NCBI GenBank assembly: GCA_017383485.1 | Contig: JAFNXM010000011.1 | Coordinates: 1-51,859, forward strand | Direction: 5' to 3' | Length of the DNA stretch: 51,859 nucleotides | Origin: Bacteroidaceae bacterium | GTDB taxonomy: Bacteria; Bacteroidota; Bacteroidia; Bacteroidales; Bacteroidaceae | Shown here: in pieces, positions 43,116 through 51,691 of the stretch | How the letters are laid out: each line of letters begins with the position of its first letter | How positions within the stretch are numbered: position 1 is the first letter of the stretch | Made by a program: the position numbers and the translations under genes | Notes under the pieces: generated by a model | Database searches by the model: none | The model's input: the letters and a program-made list of their open reading frames with translations, nothing else | What the model was told of the DNA's origin: nothing

Positions 43116-44355
43116 ATTCTTTTATTTTTCGGTAAAGGGTTCGTTCGCTAATGCCTAATTGCTCCGCAGTCAATTTGCGCTTCCCTCTGTTGTAGTTCAA
43201 TGCTTTTTGGATCGTTTCCTTTTCAATTGATTCGAGGGATTCTGTTTGTTTCTCTGCGTCGTTGATATAGTCGTTGTCTCTTACTTCTTCTGCCGCCAAG
43301 AAGGTTTGGCGTTCATCGTCTTTTATCTGTGTGGCAGACGAAGTTTGAGGTATTTCAGACGAACGAATGAATGTGAGCTCGGAGCCTATATGCTCGCGAA
43401 CTTCTGTCGCAGGCTTGTTGATGTTGCCGCTGGCGTTGATGATGCTTTTCAATTCATTGACATCCCTGCGCAAGTCAAAGAGGATTTGATACAAGATTTC
43501 TCTCTCGTTTTCGAAACTGTGGTTGCTGCTTTCGTTTGCGACAGTGATCAATTGATTACTGCGTTCTCCTACGGGGAGGTACATGCGCAAGATTTCATCT
43601 GTGATTTCTCGCTCTTCGGAAGTGACCATCATGTTCTCGGCCAAATTTTTGAGCTGTCTCACGTTGCCTGGCCACGAGTAGGATAGGATGATGTCTTGTG
43701 CCTCCTGGGTCAGTCGAATTGGGGGCATCTTGTATTTTTCGCTCAGTTCGAGTACGAATTTTTTGAAGAGTAACAAGATGTCGTTTCCTCTTTCTCTGAG
43801 CGCGGGTACAGCGATGCTTACAGAGTTGAGTCTGTAATAGAGGTCTTCTCTGAACTTTCCGTCCTTGATCGCCTGCTCAATGTTGACATTGGTCGCAGCT
43901 ACGATTCTCACGTCAGTGCGTTTTACCTCGCTTGCGCCGACGGGGATATATTCGCCAGTTTCGAGCACACGTAGCAGGCGGGCTTGAGTGGAAAGAGGTA
44001 GTTCGCCGACTTCGTCCAAGAATAGTGTGCCGCCGTTGGCAACGGAGAAATATCCCTCTCTGCGTTCGATGGCTCCGGTGAAGGCGCCCTTTTCATGGCC
44101 GAAGAGTTCAGAGTCGATAGTGCCCTCGGGTATGGCGCCACAGTTTACGGCAAAGAACTTTTTGGTCTTGCGCAGGCTGTGATCGTGAATGATACGAGGG
44201 AAGTTCTCTTTGCCCACACCATTTTCTCCGGTCACTAATACTGAGAGGTCTACGGGGGCGATTTTCAGTGCGACTTCCAATGCACGATTCAGGGCATCAC
44301 AGTTGCCCGCGATACCATATCTTTGCTTGATCGTCTGAATCTGTGGATTGTTCAT
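43102..44355 (-). CDS. Sigma-54-dependent transcriptional activator without receiver domain (417 aa)
   Basis: The start is placed at MNNPQIQTIKQRYGI (44355), nine codons inside the open frame. The AAA+ domain has Walker A GENGVGKE (about residues 40-47; Asn where Ser is usual), the sigma-54 contact loop GAFTGA (about 88-93), Walker B GGTLFLDEVGELP (about 110-122) and the arginine-rich LYYRLN region. The C-terminal Fis-type helix-turn-helix (KRKLTAEQLGISERTLYRKIKEYGLD) is present. A long charged linker (about 285-370) separates them. No receiver or sensor domain exists, so regulation must come by partner or expression. It heads the lptE-secG operon. Confidence 0.92.
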   Translation of the reverse strand: MNNPQIQTIKQRYGIAGNCDALNRALEVALKIAPVDLSVLVTGENGVGKENFPRIIHDHSLRKTKKFFAVNCGAIPEGTIDSELFGHEKGAFTGAIERREGYFSVANGGTLFLDEVGELPLSTQARLLRVLETGEYIPVGASEVKRTDVRIVAATNVNIEQAIKDGKFREDLYYRLNSVSIAVPALRERGNDILLLFKKFVLELSEKYKMPPIRLTQEAQDIILSYSWPGNVRQLKNLAENMMVTSEEREITDEILRMYLPVGERSNQLITVANESSNHSFENEREILYQILFDLRRDVNELKSIINASGNINKPATEVREHIGSELTFIRSSEIPQTSSATQIKDDERQTFLAAEEVRDNDYINDAEKQTESLESIEKETIQKALNYNRGKRKLTAEQLGISERTLYRKIKEYGLD

Positions 44356-44429
44356 TTGTGATAAGTCGCTATTTCGTAGCAAAGTTACGCTTTTTTTATA
44401 ATATGTGTGGAATTTTTGCGCCGATTTTC

Positions 44430-44870
44430 TTACAAGTCCTCTTCTTCGTCGTCATCAAAGGGGAAATAGAAATCGTTGTCCAGTGAGATTGGCACCTGAA
44501 AGTCTTCGATAACTCGGCGGTCCTTTTTTGTGGGACGACCGGTGCCTTTTGCACGATCGATGAATCCACTGATGCGGCTCAATTCCAGGATTTCATATTG
44601 TTCGGGGCTTGTGATGTTCTCCAGAATGTCAGGCAGAAGTTTTGCTCCGACACGTTTTTCGATGGCTTGCTTCACCAGGAATGTGTAGGTGATAGGCGGT
44701 TTTCGTACACCCACCTTGTCGCCCACCTTTACGCTACGGGATGCTTTCACGTTGGCGCCGTTGATGCTGATGCGTCCGTTCTTGCAGGCGTCGGCAGCCA
44801 GGGTGCGTGTTTTGTAGATGCGTGCTGCCCACAGCCATTTGTCTATTCGTGCTTCCCCTGGATTGCTCAT
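44430..44870 (-). CDS. S4-domain RNA-binding protein, HslR/Hsp15 family (146 aa)
   Basis: An S4 domain (about residues 7-70: [39 protein letters not shown], key: [25 protein letters not shown]) binds structured RNA. In E. coli the homologue Hsp15 recognises stalled 50S subunits with peptidyl-tRNA. A long C-terminal half includes [16 protein letters not shown], common in this family, and an acidic tail. Its start overlaps the pth stop by four bases (ATGA), so pth, the other peptidyl-tRNA rescue gene, is coupled to it. This fits a shared role in ribosome rescue. Confidence 0.88.
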   Translation of the reverse strand: MSNPGEARIDKWLWAARIYKTRTLAADACKNGRISINGANVKASRSVKVGDKVGVRKPPITYTFLVKQAIEKRVGAKLLPDILENITSPEQYEILELSRISGFIDRAKGTGRPTKKDRRVIEDFQVPISLDNDFYFPFDDDEEEDL

Positions 44871-45493
44871 TTTTTATTGAAGTGATTCATGGTAAACTGT
44901 ATGCCGCTGAGTGCAAAACTTTTGATCATCTCTGCAGCCACCTCGAGTCGTTCGGGCATAGCAGACATGTCTTCTGCCGAGAATTTGCCAAGGACAAAAT
45001 CCACCTGTCCGCCGCGTGGGAAGTCGTTGCCGATACCAAAGCGCAAACGGGCGTATTGCTGTGTGCCCAGGGTCTGGGTGATGTGGCGCAAACCGTTGTG
45101 TCCAGCTTCGCTGCCGCCGGGTTTCATGCGCAGCGCGCCGAAGGGTAGGGCGAGGTCGTCTACTACGACCAGCACGCGCTCCAGGTCCACCTTCTTTTCC
45201 TTCATCCAATACCTCACGGCATTGCCCGACAGATTCATATATGTTGATGGTTTCAGCAGGATGAGGTTTTGATTTTTTACCTTCATTTCTGCTACAAAAC
45301 CATAGCGTTTGTCCTGGAAAGTCACACCAGCGGTTTCTGCCATCGCATCAAGCACGGTGAAGCCGATGTTGTGTCTTGTCCCTGCGTATTCGCTGCCTAT
45401 ATTGCCCAGGCCTACTATCAGGTGATTCATATCGTTGGCGTCTGTATTTTGTGGTTTGGAAAAGATTTGTAATAGTTTGTCGAGAAAGTTCAT
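44867..45493 (-). CDS. pth: Peptidyl-tRNA hydrolase
   Basis: Pth cleaves peptidyl-tRNA released from ribosomes. Conserved blocks are [21 protein letters not shown] (with catalytic His in TRHN), [30 protein letters not shown] (catalytic Asp) and [15 protein letters not shown]. Three starts are possible: 45538 (unsupported extension), 45493 ([11 protein letters not shown], 208 residues, chosen) and 45430 (MNHLIVG, 187 residues, closest to the usual family length). I favour 45493 only weakly. It is followed by hslR with a four-base overlap. Confidence 0.93.
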   Translation of the reverse strand: MNFLDKLLQIFSKPQNTDANDMNHLIVGLGNIGSEYAGTRHNIGFTVLDAMAETAGVTFQDKRYGFVAEMKVKNQNLILLKPSTYMNLSGNAVRYWMKEKKVDLERVLVVVDDLALPFGALRMKPGGSEAGHNGLRHITQTLGTQQYARLRFGIGNDFPRGGQVDFVLGKFSAEDMSAMPERLEVAAEMIKSFALSGIQFTMNHFNKK

Positions 45494-45507
45494 CTTGACG
45501 TATTTAG

Positions 45508-45573
45508 ATAAAAAGAGAAAGAATGGAAGGTCGAGCACTCATTGGGAAGTGCCTTGGTCTCCCATTCTTTCTA
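45508..45573 (-). terminator. Terminator downstream of rplY
   Basis: AGAAAGAATGG on the left pairs with CCATTCTTTCT on the right (to 45572). On the minus strand it is followed by CTTTTTATC. It separates rplY from pth. Confidence 0.75.
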
Positions 45574-45594
45574 TATACTGTATGCTAAATGCTA

Positions 45595-46197
45595 TTATTT
45601 ACCCTTTGCAGCAGCAGCCATAGCACCCATAGCAGCACGAGTCATCTTAACAGTAACTACGATTACTTCCTTTGGAGTAACGAGTTCGATACCTTCGTAA
45701 GAGAGGTCGCCTACCTTCAAAGACTTACCCAAACCGAGGCTAGTTACATCTACATCCAACTTTTCAGGGATTGCAGTGTAAGGTGCCTTAACGTTGATCT
45801 TGCGAACCATTGCCATCAACTTACCACCGGCACGTACACCTTCTGCGAGACCCTTAGGAGCGATGGGTACACCTACTACGATAGGACGATTTTCTACTAC
45901 TTCGTAGAAGTCTACGTGGAGCACGTTGTCCTTAACTGGGTGGCATTGTACTTCCTTAACGATAGCCTTGTGTTCTACGCCGTCGAGGTTGATGTTTACG
46001 AGGTAAACGTGAGGAGTGAAGTAGATCTTGTCGATTTCCTTAGCGCTAACTACGAAGTGAGTAGCTTCGGGCAAACCGTTAGCATCACGCTTTTCACCAT
46101 AAAGTACGCAAGGTACGAGACCGTTGTTGCGAACTTCCTTTGTTGCTTTCTTGCCAACTACTTGGCGAGCAGAACCATTGATTGAAAATTCTCTCAT
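45595..46197 (-). CDS. rplY: Ribosomal protein L25/Ctc family
   Basis: The protein binds 5S rRNA in the large ribosomal subunit. The N-terminal L25 domain (MREFSINGSARQVVGKKATKEVRNNGLVPCVLYG, key: GKKATKEVRNNGLVPCVLYG) is followed by the C-terminal beta domain found in Ctc/TL5-type proteins (about 100-190, VVGVPIAPKGLAEGVRAGGKL, EKLDVDVTSLGLGKSLKVGDL) and a short Ala-rich tail (AAMGAMAAAAKGK). At 200 residues it is the long Ctc form. A strong promoter with a hairpin in the leader precedes it. Confidence 0.96.
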   Translation of the reverse strand: MREFSINGSARQVVGKKATKEVRNNGLVPCVLYGEKRDANGLPEATHFVVSAKEIDKIYFTPHVYLVNINLDGVEHKAIVKEVQCHPVKDNVLHVDFYEVVENRPIVVGVPIAPKGLAEGVRAGGKLMAMVRKINVKAPYTAIPEKLDVDVTSLGLGKSLKVGDLSYEGIELVTPKEVIVVTVKMTRAAMGAMAAAAKGK

Positions 46198-46257
46198 TGT
46201 CTTTTTAAATTAAATGTGTTACTCTAAATTAAGTTTTATTGCTTAATTCGCCATCAC

Positions 46258-46282
46258 ACGTAGGTTTGTCTAAACCTCACGT
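46258..46282 (-). promoter_or_regulatory. Leader hairpin upstream of rplY
   Basis: ACGTAGGTTT (46258-46267) pairs with AAACCTCACGT (46272-46282; one bulged base) around GTCT. It begins about 8 bases after the predicted transcription start and lacks a T tract, so it is not a terminator. An L25 autoregulatory leader is possible. Confidence 0.45.
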
Positions 46283-46297
46283 CGGACAAATCGGGTG

Positions 46298-46328
46298 CAA
46301 AATTACATAATTTTTTTGAAACTGCAAA
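46298..46328 (-). promoter_or_regulatory. Promoter of rplY
   Basis: Minus-strand TTTG (46325-46328) and TAATTTTG (46298-46305) with a 19-base spacer match the Bacteroidetes -33/-7 consensus exactly. The leader is about 93 bases. Confidence 0.72.
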
Positions 46329-46539
46329 ATGCTGGTATTTCTTTTTGTGATTTGCGTATCTCGTGTGCTTTATTTTAAAATCAAATCTGTTGAATCGAAG
46401 GGGTGCTGCAGACTTTTCTGCTGTGTGTGGGGTGGGCAATCAGTCTGCCCCTGCACAATGGGGATATGGACGGGTGTGATGAAAAACGAAAGTGATGTTT
46501 ATGCCCACGCGGCAGATGTTGTTTGTGGCATCGCCTGTC

Positions 46540-46893
46540 TTGTCAAAATTTTTCGCATTTTTCGAGGCTGAAAATCGCGTAAAATTTATCAACGAATTCT
46601 TGTCCGAAAATAACGCCGCCACGAGGCTATAGAAAACCTATTTTTCGGGTCAAAAATATAGGGTTTGGGCGCAAAAAGCTATATTTTACCATAAAAAAAA
46701 GCTATTTTTTAAGAAACCAGGAGCGAATTTTTGAGTGAAAAAACCTAGGCTTTTTTAAAACGAGCCTAGGCCTTTTTCAAATTATCCTAGGGGGAATTTT
46801 CACAAAACCTTGACTTTTTTTGTTTATCCGCTTTCGCCTTCTTTTTTCGTTTCTATTTCATTAACTGCGCTTGTCAAAATTTTTCGCATTTTT
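46540..46893 (+). repeat. Composite 355-bp unit, copy 2
   Basis: Direct copies of TTGTCAAAATTTTTCGCATT plus TTT bound the unit at 46540-46562 and 46871-46893, a separation of 331 bases against 333 in copy 1. The left part carries the same ordered blocks (GAGGCTGAAAATCGCGTA; CGCCGCCACGAGGCTATAGA; CCTATTTTTCGGG). The right part holds degraded family-1 element H. It lies between rplY and the terminator of the large glycosidase-like gene. The rest of the 46198-47065 gap has only the rplY promoter, and I see no gene. Confidence 0.75.
46738..46821 (+). repeat. Family-1 intergenic element, copy H (degenerate)
   Basis: AAAAAACCTAGGCTTTTTT (46738-46756) faces GCCTAGGCCTTTTT (to 46777), with a relic of the 21-bp unit between (AAAACGAGCCTAGG). 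AAATTATCCTAGG (46779-46791; compare AAATTATCCAAG in copy B) and AAAACCTTGACTTTTTTT follow. The CCTAGG centre is shared with the end of copy C. Confidence 0.65.
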
Positions 46894-47002
46894 TAGAAGG
46901 CATTTTGCTATGTCTAGTATGGCGATAAATATGTGTTGCTTTTGCTCTCCCCAATCCACCCATTACATCGAAAGGTAGTGCTGAATTTGGGGAACTTGAT
47001 AT

Positions 47003-47038
47003 AAAAAAGACTCCCACGGCATATGCCGCAGGAGTCCT
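47003..47038 (-). terminator. Rho-independent terminator after the large secreted protein
   Basis: GACTCC..CGGCAT pairs with ATGCCG..GGAGTC around a palindromic centre GGCATATGCC (47009-47036), followed on the minus strand by TTTTTTAT. Confidence 0.85.
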
Positions 47039-47065
47039 GTGTAGTTTATCGCTTTTCGCTACGGA

Positions 47066-50000
47066 TTAGCGAATCACCTTCTTGTTGTTCCAGATGAACA
47101 CGCCCTTTGCAGGAGCTTGGTTCAAACGGCGACCGCTCAGGTCGTAGTAAACGTTGCTCTTGTTTACGCTCACGCCGCTGATTGCTGTAGGTGCTACGAC
47201 TTCGAGAGTAACGTCGACGATTTGACCACCGTTTTGCTTGAAGTCGTCAAACTTGCCGTCAGCGTCGCCCATTGGGTCGATGTTACACCAGTCTTGCTTG
47301 AAGCGCATGCGGTACTTGCCAGGTTCTGCAGGTACAGTGAATGCGGGCAGAGCAGGACGGTTGCGGTTGTTGCCTGAGATGACTTGACCTACGCTGTTCC
47401 AACCACTTTCGTCGCTTGAGCTATCATTGTTGTAGAAGCTGTATGATACGAGGTCGCCAGCAGGTTCCCAGTTGCTACCAGGAGCGATGCTTGCTGTGAA
47501 ACCGTCGGCATCGACGTCAACGTATACGAAGCTGTGGATCCAAGAACCAGCAGTTTCCATTGCTACAGAAACAGTTTCGCCAGCAGTAGCCTTGAATACT
47601 ACGGTAGCAGTCAAGTCTGTGTAGTCTTGGCTTTGTTCGTCAGCAGTGAGAGTATGGCTGCTCACACCGTGATCTACGCTTTCGATCTTCACTTCAGTTG
47701 TGTTGCGGTCGTTGCGAGTCTTAGTGCCAGTGTGGCGTGGTTCATACTTGTCCACTTCTACTACAGTGAATTTGTATTCGCCGCTGAAAGCGTCGCCCAA
47801 TTCCTTACCAGTGACTACGCCTTCGGGAATCACGAGTGTGTATTCGCCTGGAGCAGTCACAGTCTTGTTCAATGTCACGTTGACCACCTTGCCTTCTGCC
47901 GAGCAAGCGCCTTGAGTCGCTACTGTGCCTTCAGCATTTTGCAATGCTACGGTAGCAGTGCCCGACACTTCTACTTCCTTGTTGAAAGTAAGGGTGATTT
48001 CGCTCAATTCGTTTACTGGACCAGCTGGAGTAGCGTTTTGGATAGCGAGTGCTACGGGAGCTACTACGGTGAAATTGTGGTTGCCGCTATATGCAGCGCC
48101 GTCTGCCTTGCGAGTGATGAGACCTTCGGGAATCACGAGAGTGTATTCGCCTGGTTCAGTCACCTTGTTGGTCAAGGTAATGTTGAGTTGTGCACCATTC
48201 ACTGTATAGTTCTTGATAGAAGTCACGATGTTGTTGCCCTTCTTGAACTTCATTGCAGTCATAGATGCAGGGTCGAATTGACCAGCAGCTTCTGCGTTGA
48301 AAGTGATCTGGATGTTTTCGATAGCTTCAACGCCCTTGTTTGGAGATACGCTGAGTGCTTTGAATTCTACTTGAGTAGGATCGCTGTTCACGCCGTCGAA
48401 AGCAAAGATGCTGCTTGCGGGCAGAGTCACAGAGATAGTCTTGTCGATATCGATTTCAGCACCTTCTGTCAAACCTTGGAGAGCAGCTTGAGACTTGAAC
48501 GACTTGTTCAATACCACGCTACCAGTGATGTTTGCAGGGATGTTGAGTGCTTCACGCAGAGTGAATGTGTAAGTTTGTGCGTTGTTAGCACCATTGCGGA
48601 GAGCGAGTGTAGACTTTTCGCCATTCCAAGAAGCCCAACCGTATACTTGTTGTTGGCTACCTGTCCAGGGGTTACCACCCACCCAGTGAGCGTCGGCCAA
48701 TACGTCAGCGTTCTTCTTTTGCCAAGCCACACATTCTGCGAGGTCAGCCCAAAGTGCGCCGCCGTTGATGCTGTTCATCAATTCGTAGTCAGCATAGAGT
48801 TCCACCATACCAGAACCGCAAACGAATGCTGCGCGCAACTCGTTGAGGGCTGATGAATAGCTCATATTCTTAGATACGGCACCAAACTTAGTCAAGATGA
48901 AACCGTGAGTCATCAATGTGTTGATAGGACAGATAGGAGATGCTGTCACATAGTTTTGGTGTACGAGGCGGTCGCGGTAAGTGATCCACTTTTCGCGGTC
49001 GATAGAGTTGTTACCAGCTTCGCCGTAGTCAGCTTCTTGACGCCATGTAGCATCCGAGATTTGGTACCAGAAAGGAGATGCCCAAGTACCTACAGTAGTG
49101 TTGAAGAAGATGTCTTCGCGCATGTTTTCACGAACGTAGCGTTCGAGGCGGATGATACCTTCTGCATTTTCGTTACCAGTGTCGCCTGCATCGGGACCAA
49201 CTGCTGAGAATTGGCCAGAGATACCGTCATACTTGAAGAACAAGTAAGAGTCTGTGCTTGCGTTGAAACCAGGTACGCCGTCTTGTTGGCAAACGAGGTT
49301 TCTTGCTGCATCGAGGTACACTTGATAGTAAGCAGGGTTAGACAATTGCATACCGCCCTTGCTATTCCAGTAGCTGCGGCGATAGTTACCACTTTGTCCG
49401 TAACCACCCACTGGGCCGAGCCATGCACCGATACCAGCGTTCAATTCCTTAGCCTTCTTAGCGATTTCGCGCATTTCGTTGGGGAATCCGCTGTGGAATG
49501 TCCATGTACCATAGTTGTCCCAACCATCGTCGATAACGAATGCTGCGATACCTTCGCCATACTTGTCGAAGTAGTTCTTCTTCCACTGATCGATCACGTT
49601 GAGCACTTGCTTTTCGGTGAAGTTGGTGTGTTCCTGACCAGGAGCAGCATTGTTGCGGTCGATATTGAGTTCGTACCAGCTGTTGTAGTGAGGGAATGCA
49701 CGCCAGGGCACTGCACGTTCGCGTTCAGAGTAAGCGAGGAACGAACGACGCTTTTGCGAATTGTGAATGTTGCTATCTGCTTGCTTACCATCTTGTGCCA
49801 CGAGACCTACGACACTTGCCACCTTCCAAGTTTCGCCTGCAGCGAGTGTAGTGTTGCGGCTCCAGCGACCCTGGATGCTCACGAGGTCTGTGCTCACTGA
49901 TACGCCTTCCTTAGCTTCGTAGATCTTCACTTCCATCTTGCTGCTTGCGTCGATAGATTCTGTTCTGTTTTCTACGAATACGCGGATAGAGAATGTACCG

Positions 50001-51691
50001 TCGTAGGGAGCGTTGAATGTGAAGCTATTGTCAGAGTGTTGACCGCCTGAGTAGCCGCTGTGATAGTGGCTGGCAGCGATATTGCCAGTAGCGTCGAGCA
50101 AGTCTGCACCACCGAAGTTCAAACGGTGATTACCGCTGGTGTAGGTCACAGTAGTTTCTACCTTTTGACCCTTCTTCAGTGTCACATTTGCCATAGTGTA
50201 TGCCAACACGTTGGGATAGCTTGCACCACAAGCTTCGATCACACGGTTGGGCACGTCGTTTACGACTTGCCAAGAAGAAGCAGTCAGGTTTACTGCGGGT
50301 TTAGTTTCTACCAAGTTCCATGGATCTGCGTCGCCAGTAGCTTCGCCTACGGTGTTGTATGCAGTAGGAGTTTCGAGACCAGCAAAGATCTTGTCGCTCA
50401 TCAGCACAGCACCGCGAGTATTACCTACTACCTTTGGTGTAGAGCCAGCAGCCTTAGTGTCTACGTTGTAGATCATTGGGATGACGTTGAACATATCCAC
50501 GTCGTTCACACCCTTGAGCTCCATTTCTGTGCGGAGGTAGTGGCTACCATCGCGGAGCACAGCGCGCCATACGATTTCGATCTTAGCGCCCTTGTAGGTG
50601 TATTCGTAGTTGGCTACGAGTTGCTTGCCGTCATAGTGTTCTGCACCGCCGATAGCACTATTGTTGCCAGTGAGAGTTTCCACTGTCACGTTCTTCAGTG
50701 TCATAGCAGAAGCGGGCACGTTGTCACCATTGCCGAATGCTACGGTGAAGGGTTCAGTACCTGCTACGAGGTTCATTGCGTTTGATCCAGCGAAGTAGAG
50801 TGCGCCGCCCACCTTCATGTAGCTAGCAGCCAGCACGCGGTTCTTCAGGGTGTACACGCCGTCTTCTTCGATCACTTCAGCAGCACCCACGTTGTCTTGT
50901 TGTTTAGGATAAACCCAAGCGTTGGTATAGGTGTCGCTTTGACCCTGTGTAGGCAATGTAGCGAAGTTTACAGTAATCTTGTTGTTCACGTCGTCGATAG
51001 ACACTACGCTGAACTTACCAGCAGGCGCGTTCACGCTTACAGCGCTCTTGTCCAGCGAACCTTCGTAAGTGAAGCTGTCGCCGTTGCCATAAGTCTTGCC
51101 TTCGATAGTCACTGTAGCGCCGTCGGGTATGCTTACTGTGTAAGTGCGTACCACATAAACGACTTCGCTGAACAACCAGCGGCTACCAGCGTCAGTGTTA
51201 CCATTTTGTTCCCACAGACCGAGTGTGTTCGATCCGTCCACAGGATTGAAGTCCTTACCCTTGTACCAGTTCAGGTACTTGTTGCCACTGTTGTAAGTAG
51301 TGACGGGTTGGATTTCATAGTTATCGCCAGAGTAATTGTTGACGATAAAGTAGTTTGCGCTTGCCTTTGAGTCGGCAAACTTCACGAAGTCCTGGCAGTT
51401 GCTATAGCTCGACGCTTTGTCGTAGGTGAGCCACTTGCCATTAGACCTGTTGTAGATGTAGAAGGCATTAGCCTTGCCATCCACAGCATAGAATGCGAAT
51501 TGGGCATAATTAGCCTCAGTCTCTGTCGGCGCAGTAGTCTTGCCGCAGTACAGACTGTTCCCATTCCTCATTGTGTAGATGTGCTCGGGGCGTCCGTTTT
51601 CGGGAAGCGTAGTCGAGCCTACTACCTTGTCGGCCCATGCCTGGGTCATCAAGCATAGGAAAGCCGCCATGAGAGTGAAAATCTTTTTCAT
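47066..51691 (-). CDS. Large secreted multidomain glycosidase-like protein (1541 aa)
   Basis: A signal peptide (MKKIFTLMAAFLCLMTQAWA) starts the protein. An N-terminal beta-rich module (about 20-180, lectin- or ricin-like in pattern) and further beta modules precede a barrel domain (about 690-1010). There VIDDGWDNYG (about 716), FFKYDGISG (Asp about 820) and RQEADYGEAG (about 889) resemble the alpha-galactosidase clan (GH27/36; some relatives are labelled enterotoxin). Two Ig-like repeats follow (about 1107-1310, each with PGEYTLVIPEG), then a GEVED-like domain (about 1315-1505, with DWCNIDPMGDADG) and a terminal tail (YYDLSGRRLNQAPAKGVFIW, NNKKVI) like Bacteroidales C-terminal sorting sequences. 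The role is probably surface glycan breakdown. Confidence 0.75.
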   Translation of the reverse strand: MKKIFTLMAAFLCLMTQAWADKVVGSTTLPENGRPEHIYTMRNGNSLYCGKTTAPTETEANYAQFAFYAVDGKANAFYIYNRSNGKWLTYDKASSYSNCQDFVKFADSKASANYFIVNNYSGDNYEIQPVTTYNSGNKYLNWYKGKDFNPVDGSNTLGLWEQNGNTDAGSRWLFSEVVYVVRTYTVSIPDGATVTIEGKTYGNGDSFTYEGSLDKSAVSVNAPAGKFSVVSIDDVNNKITVNFATLPTQGQSDTYTNAWVYPKQQDNVGAAEVIEEDGVYTLKNRVLAASYMKVGGALYFAGSNAMNLVAGTEPFTVAFGNGDNVPASAMTLKNVTVETLTGNNSAIGGAEHYDGKQLVANYEYTYKGAKIEIVWRAVLRDGSHYLRTEMELKGVNDVDMFNVIPMIYNVDTKAAGSTPKVVGNTRGAVLMSDKIFAGLETPTAYNTVGEATGDADPWNLVETKPAVNLTASSWQVVNDVPNRVIEACGASYPNVLAYTMANVTLKKGQKVETTVTYTSGNHRLNFGGADLLDATGNIAASHYHSGYSGGQHSDNSFTFNAPYDGTFSIRVFVENRTESIDASSKMEVKIYEAKEGVSVSTDLVSIQGRWSRNTTLAAGETWKVASVVGLVAQDGKQADSNIHNSQKRRSFLAYSERERAVPWRAFPHYNSWYELNIDRNNAAPGQEHTNFTEKQVLNVIDQWKKNYFDKYGEGIAAFVIDDGWDNYGTWTFHSGFPNEMREIAKKAKELNAGIGAWLGPVGGYGQSGNYRRSYWNSKGGMQLSNPAYYQVYLDAARNLVCQQDGVPGFNASTDSYLFFKYDGISGQFSAVGPDAGDTGNENAEGIIRLERYVRENMREDIFFNTTVGTWASPFWYQISDATWRQEADYGEAGNNSIDREKWITYRDRLVHQNYVTASPICPINTLMTHGFILTKFGAVSKNMSYSSALNELRAAFVCGSGMVELYADYELMNSINGGALWADLAECVAWQKKNADVLADAHWVGGNPWTGSQQQVYGWASWNGEKSTLALRNGANNAQTYTFTLREALNIPANITGSVVLNKSFKSQAALQGLTEGAEIDIDKTISVTLPASSIFAFDGVNSDPTQVEFKALSVSPNKGVEAIENIQITFNAEAAGQFDPASMTAMKFKKGNNIVTSIKNYTVNGAQLNITLTNKVTEPGEYTLVIPEGLITRKADGAAYSGNHNFTVVAPVALAIQNATPAGPVNELSEITLTFNKEVEVSGTATVALQNAEGTVATQGACSAEGKVVNVTLNKTVTAPGEYTLVIPEGVVTGKELGDAFSGEYKFTVVEVDKYEPRHTGTKTRNDRNTTEVKIESVDHGVSSHTLTADEQSQDYTDLTATVVFKATAGETVSVAMETAGSWIHSFVYVDVDADGFTASIAPGSNWEPAGDLVSYSFYNNDSSSDESGWNSVGQVISGNNRNRPALPAFTVPAEPGKYRMRFKQDWCNIDPMGDADGKFDDFKQNGGQIVDVTLEVVAPTAISGVSVNKSNVYYDLSGRRLNQAPAKGVFIWNNKKVIR

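Noticed and set aside
47534-48853. 439-codon plus-strand frame opposite the large secreted protein
   Set aside because: It is an antisense shadow caused by biased codon use in the real minus-strand gene, with Ser/Cys/Val-rich nonsense composition.
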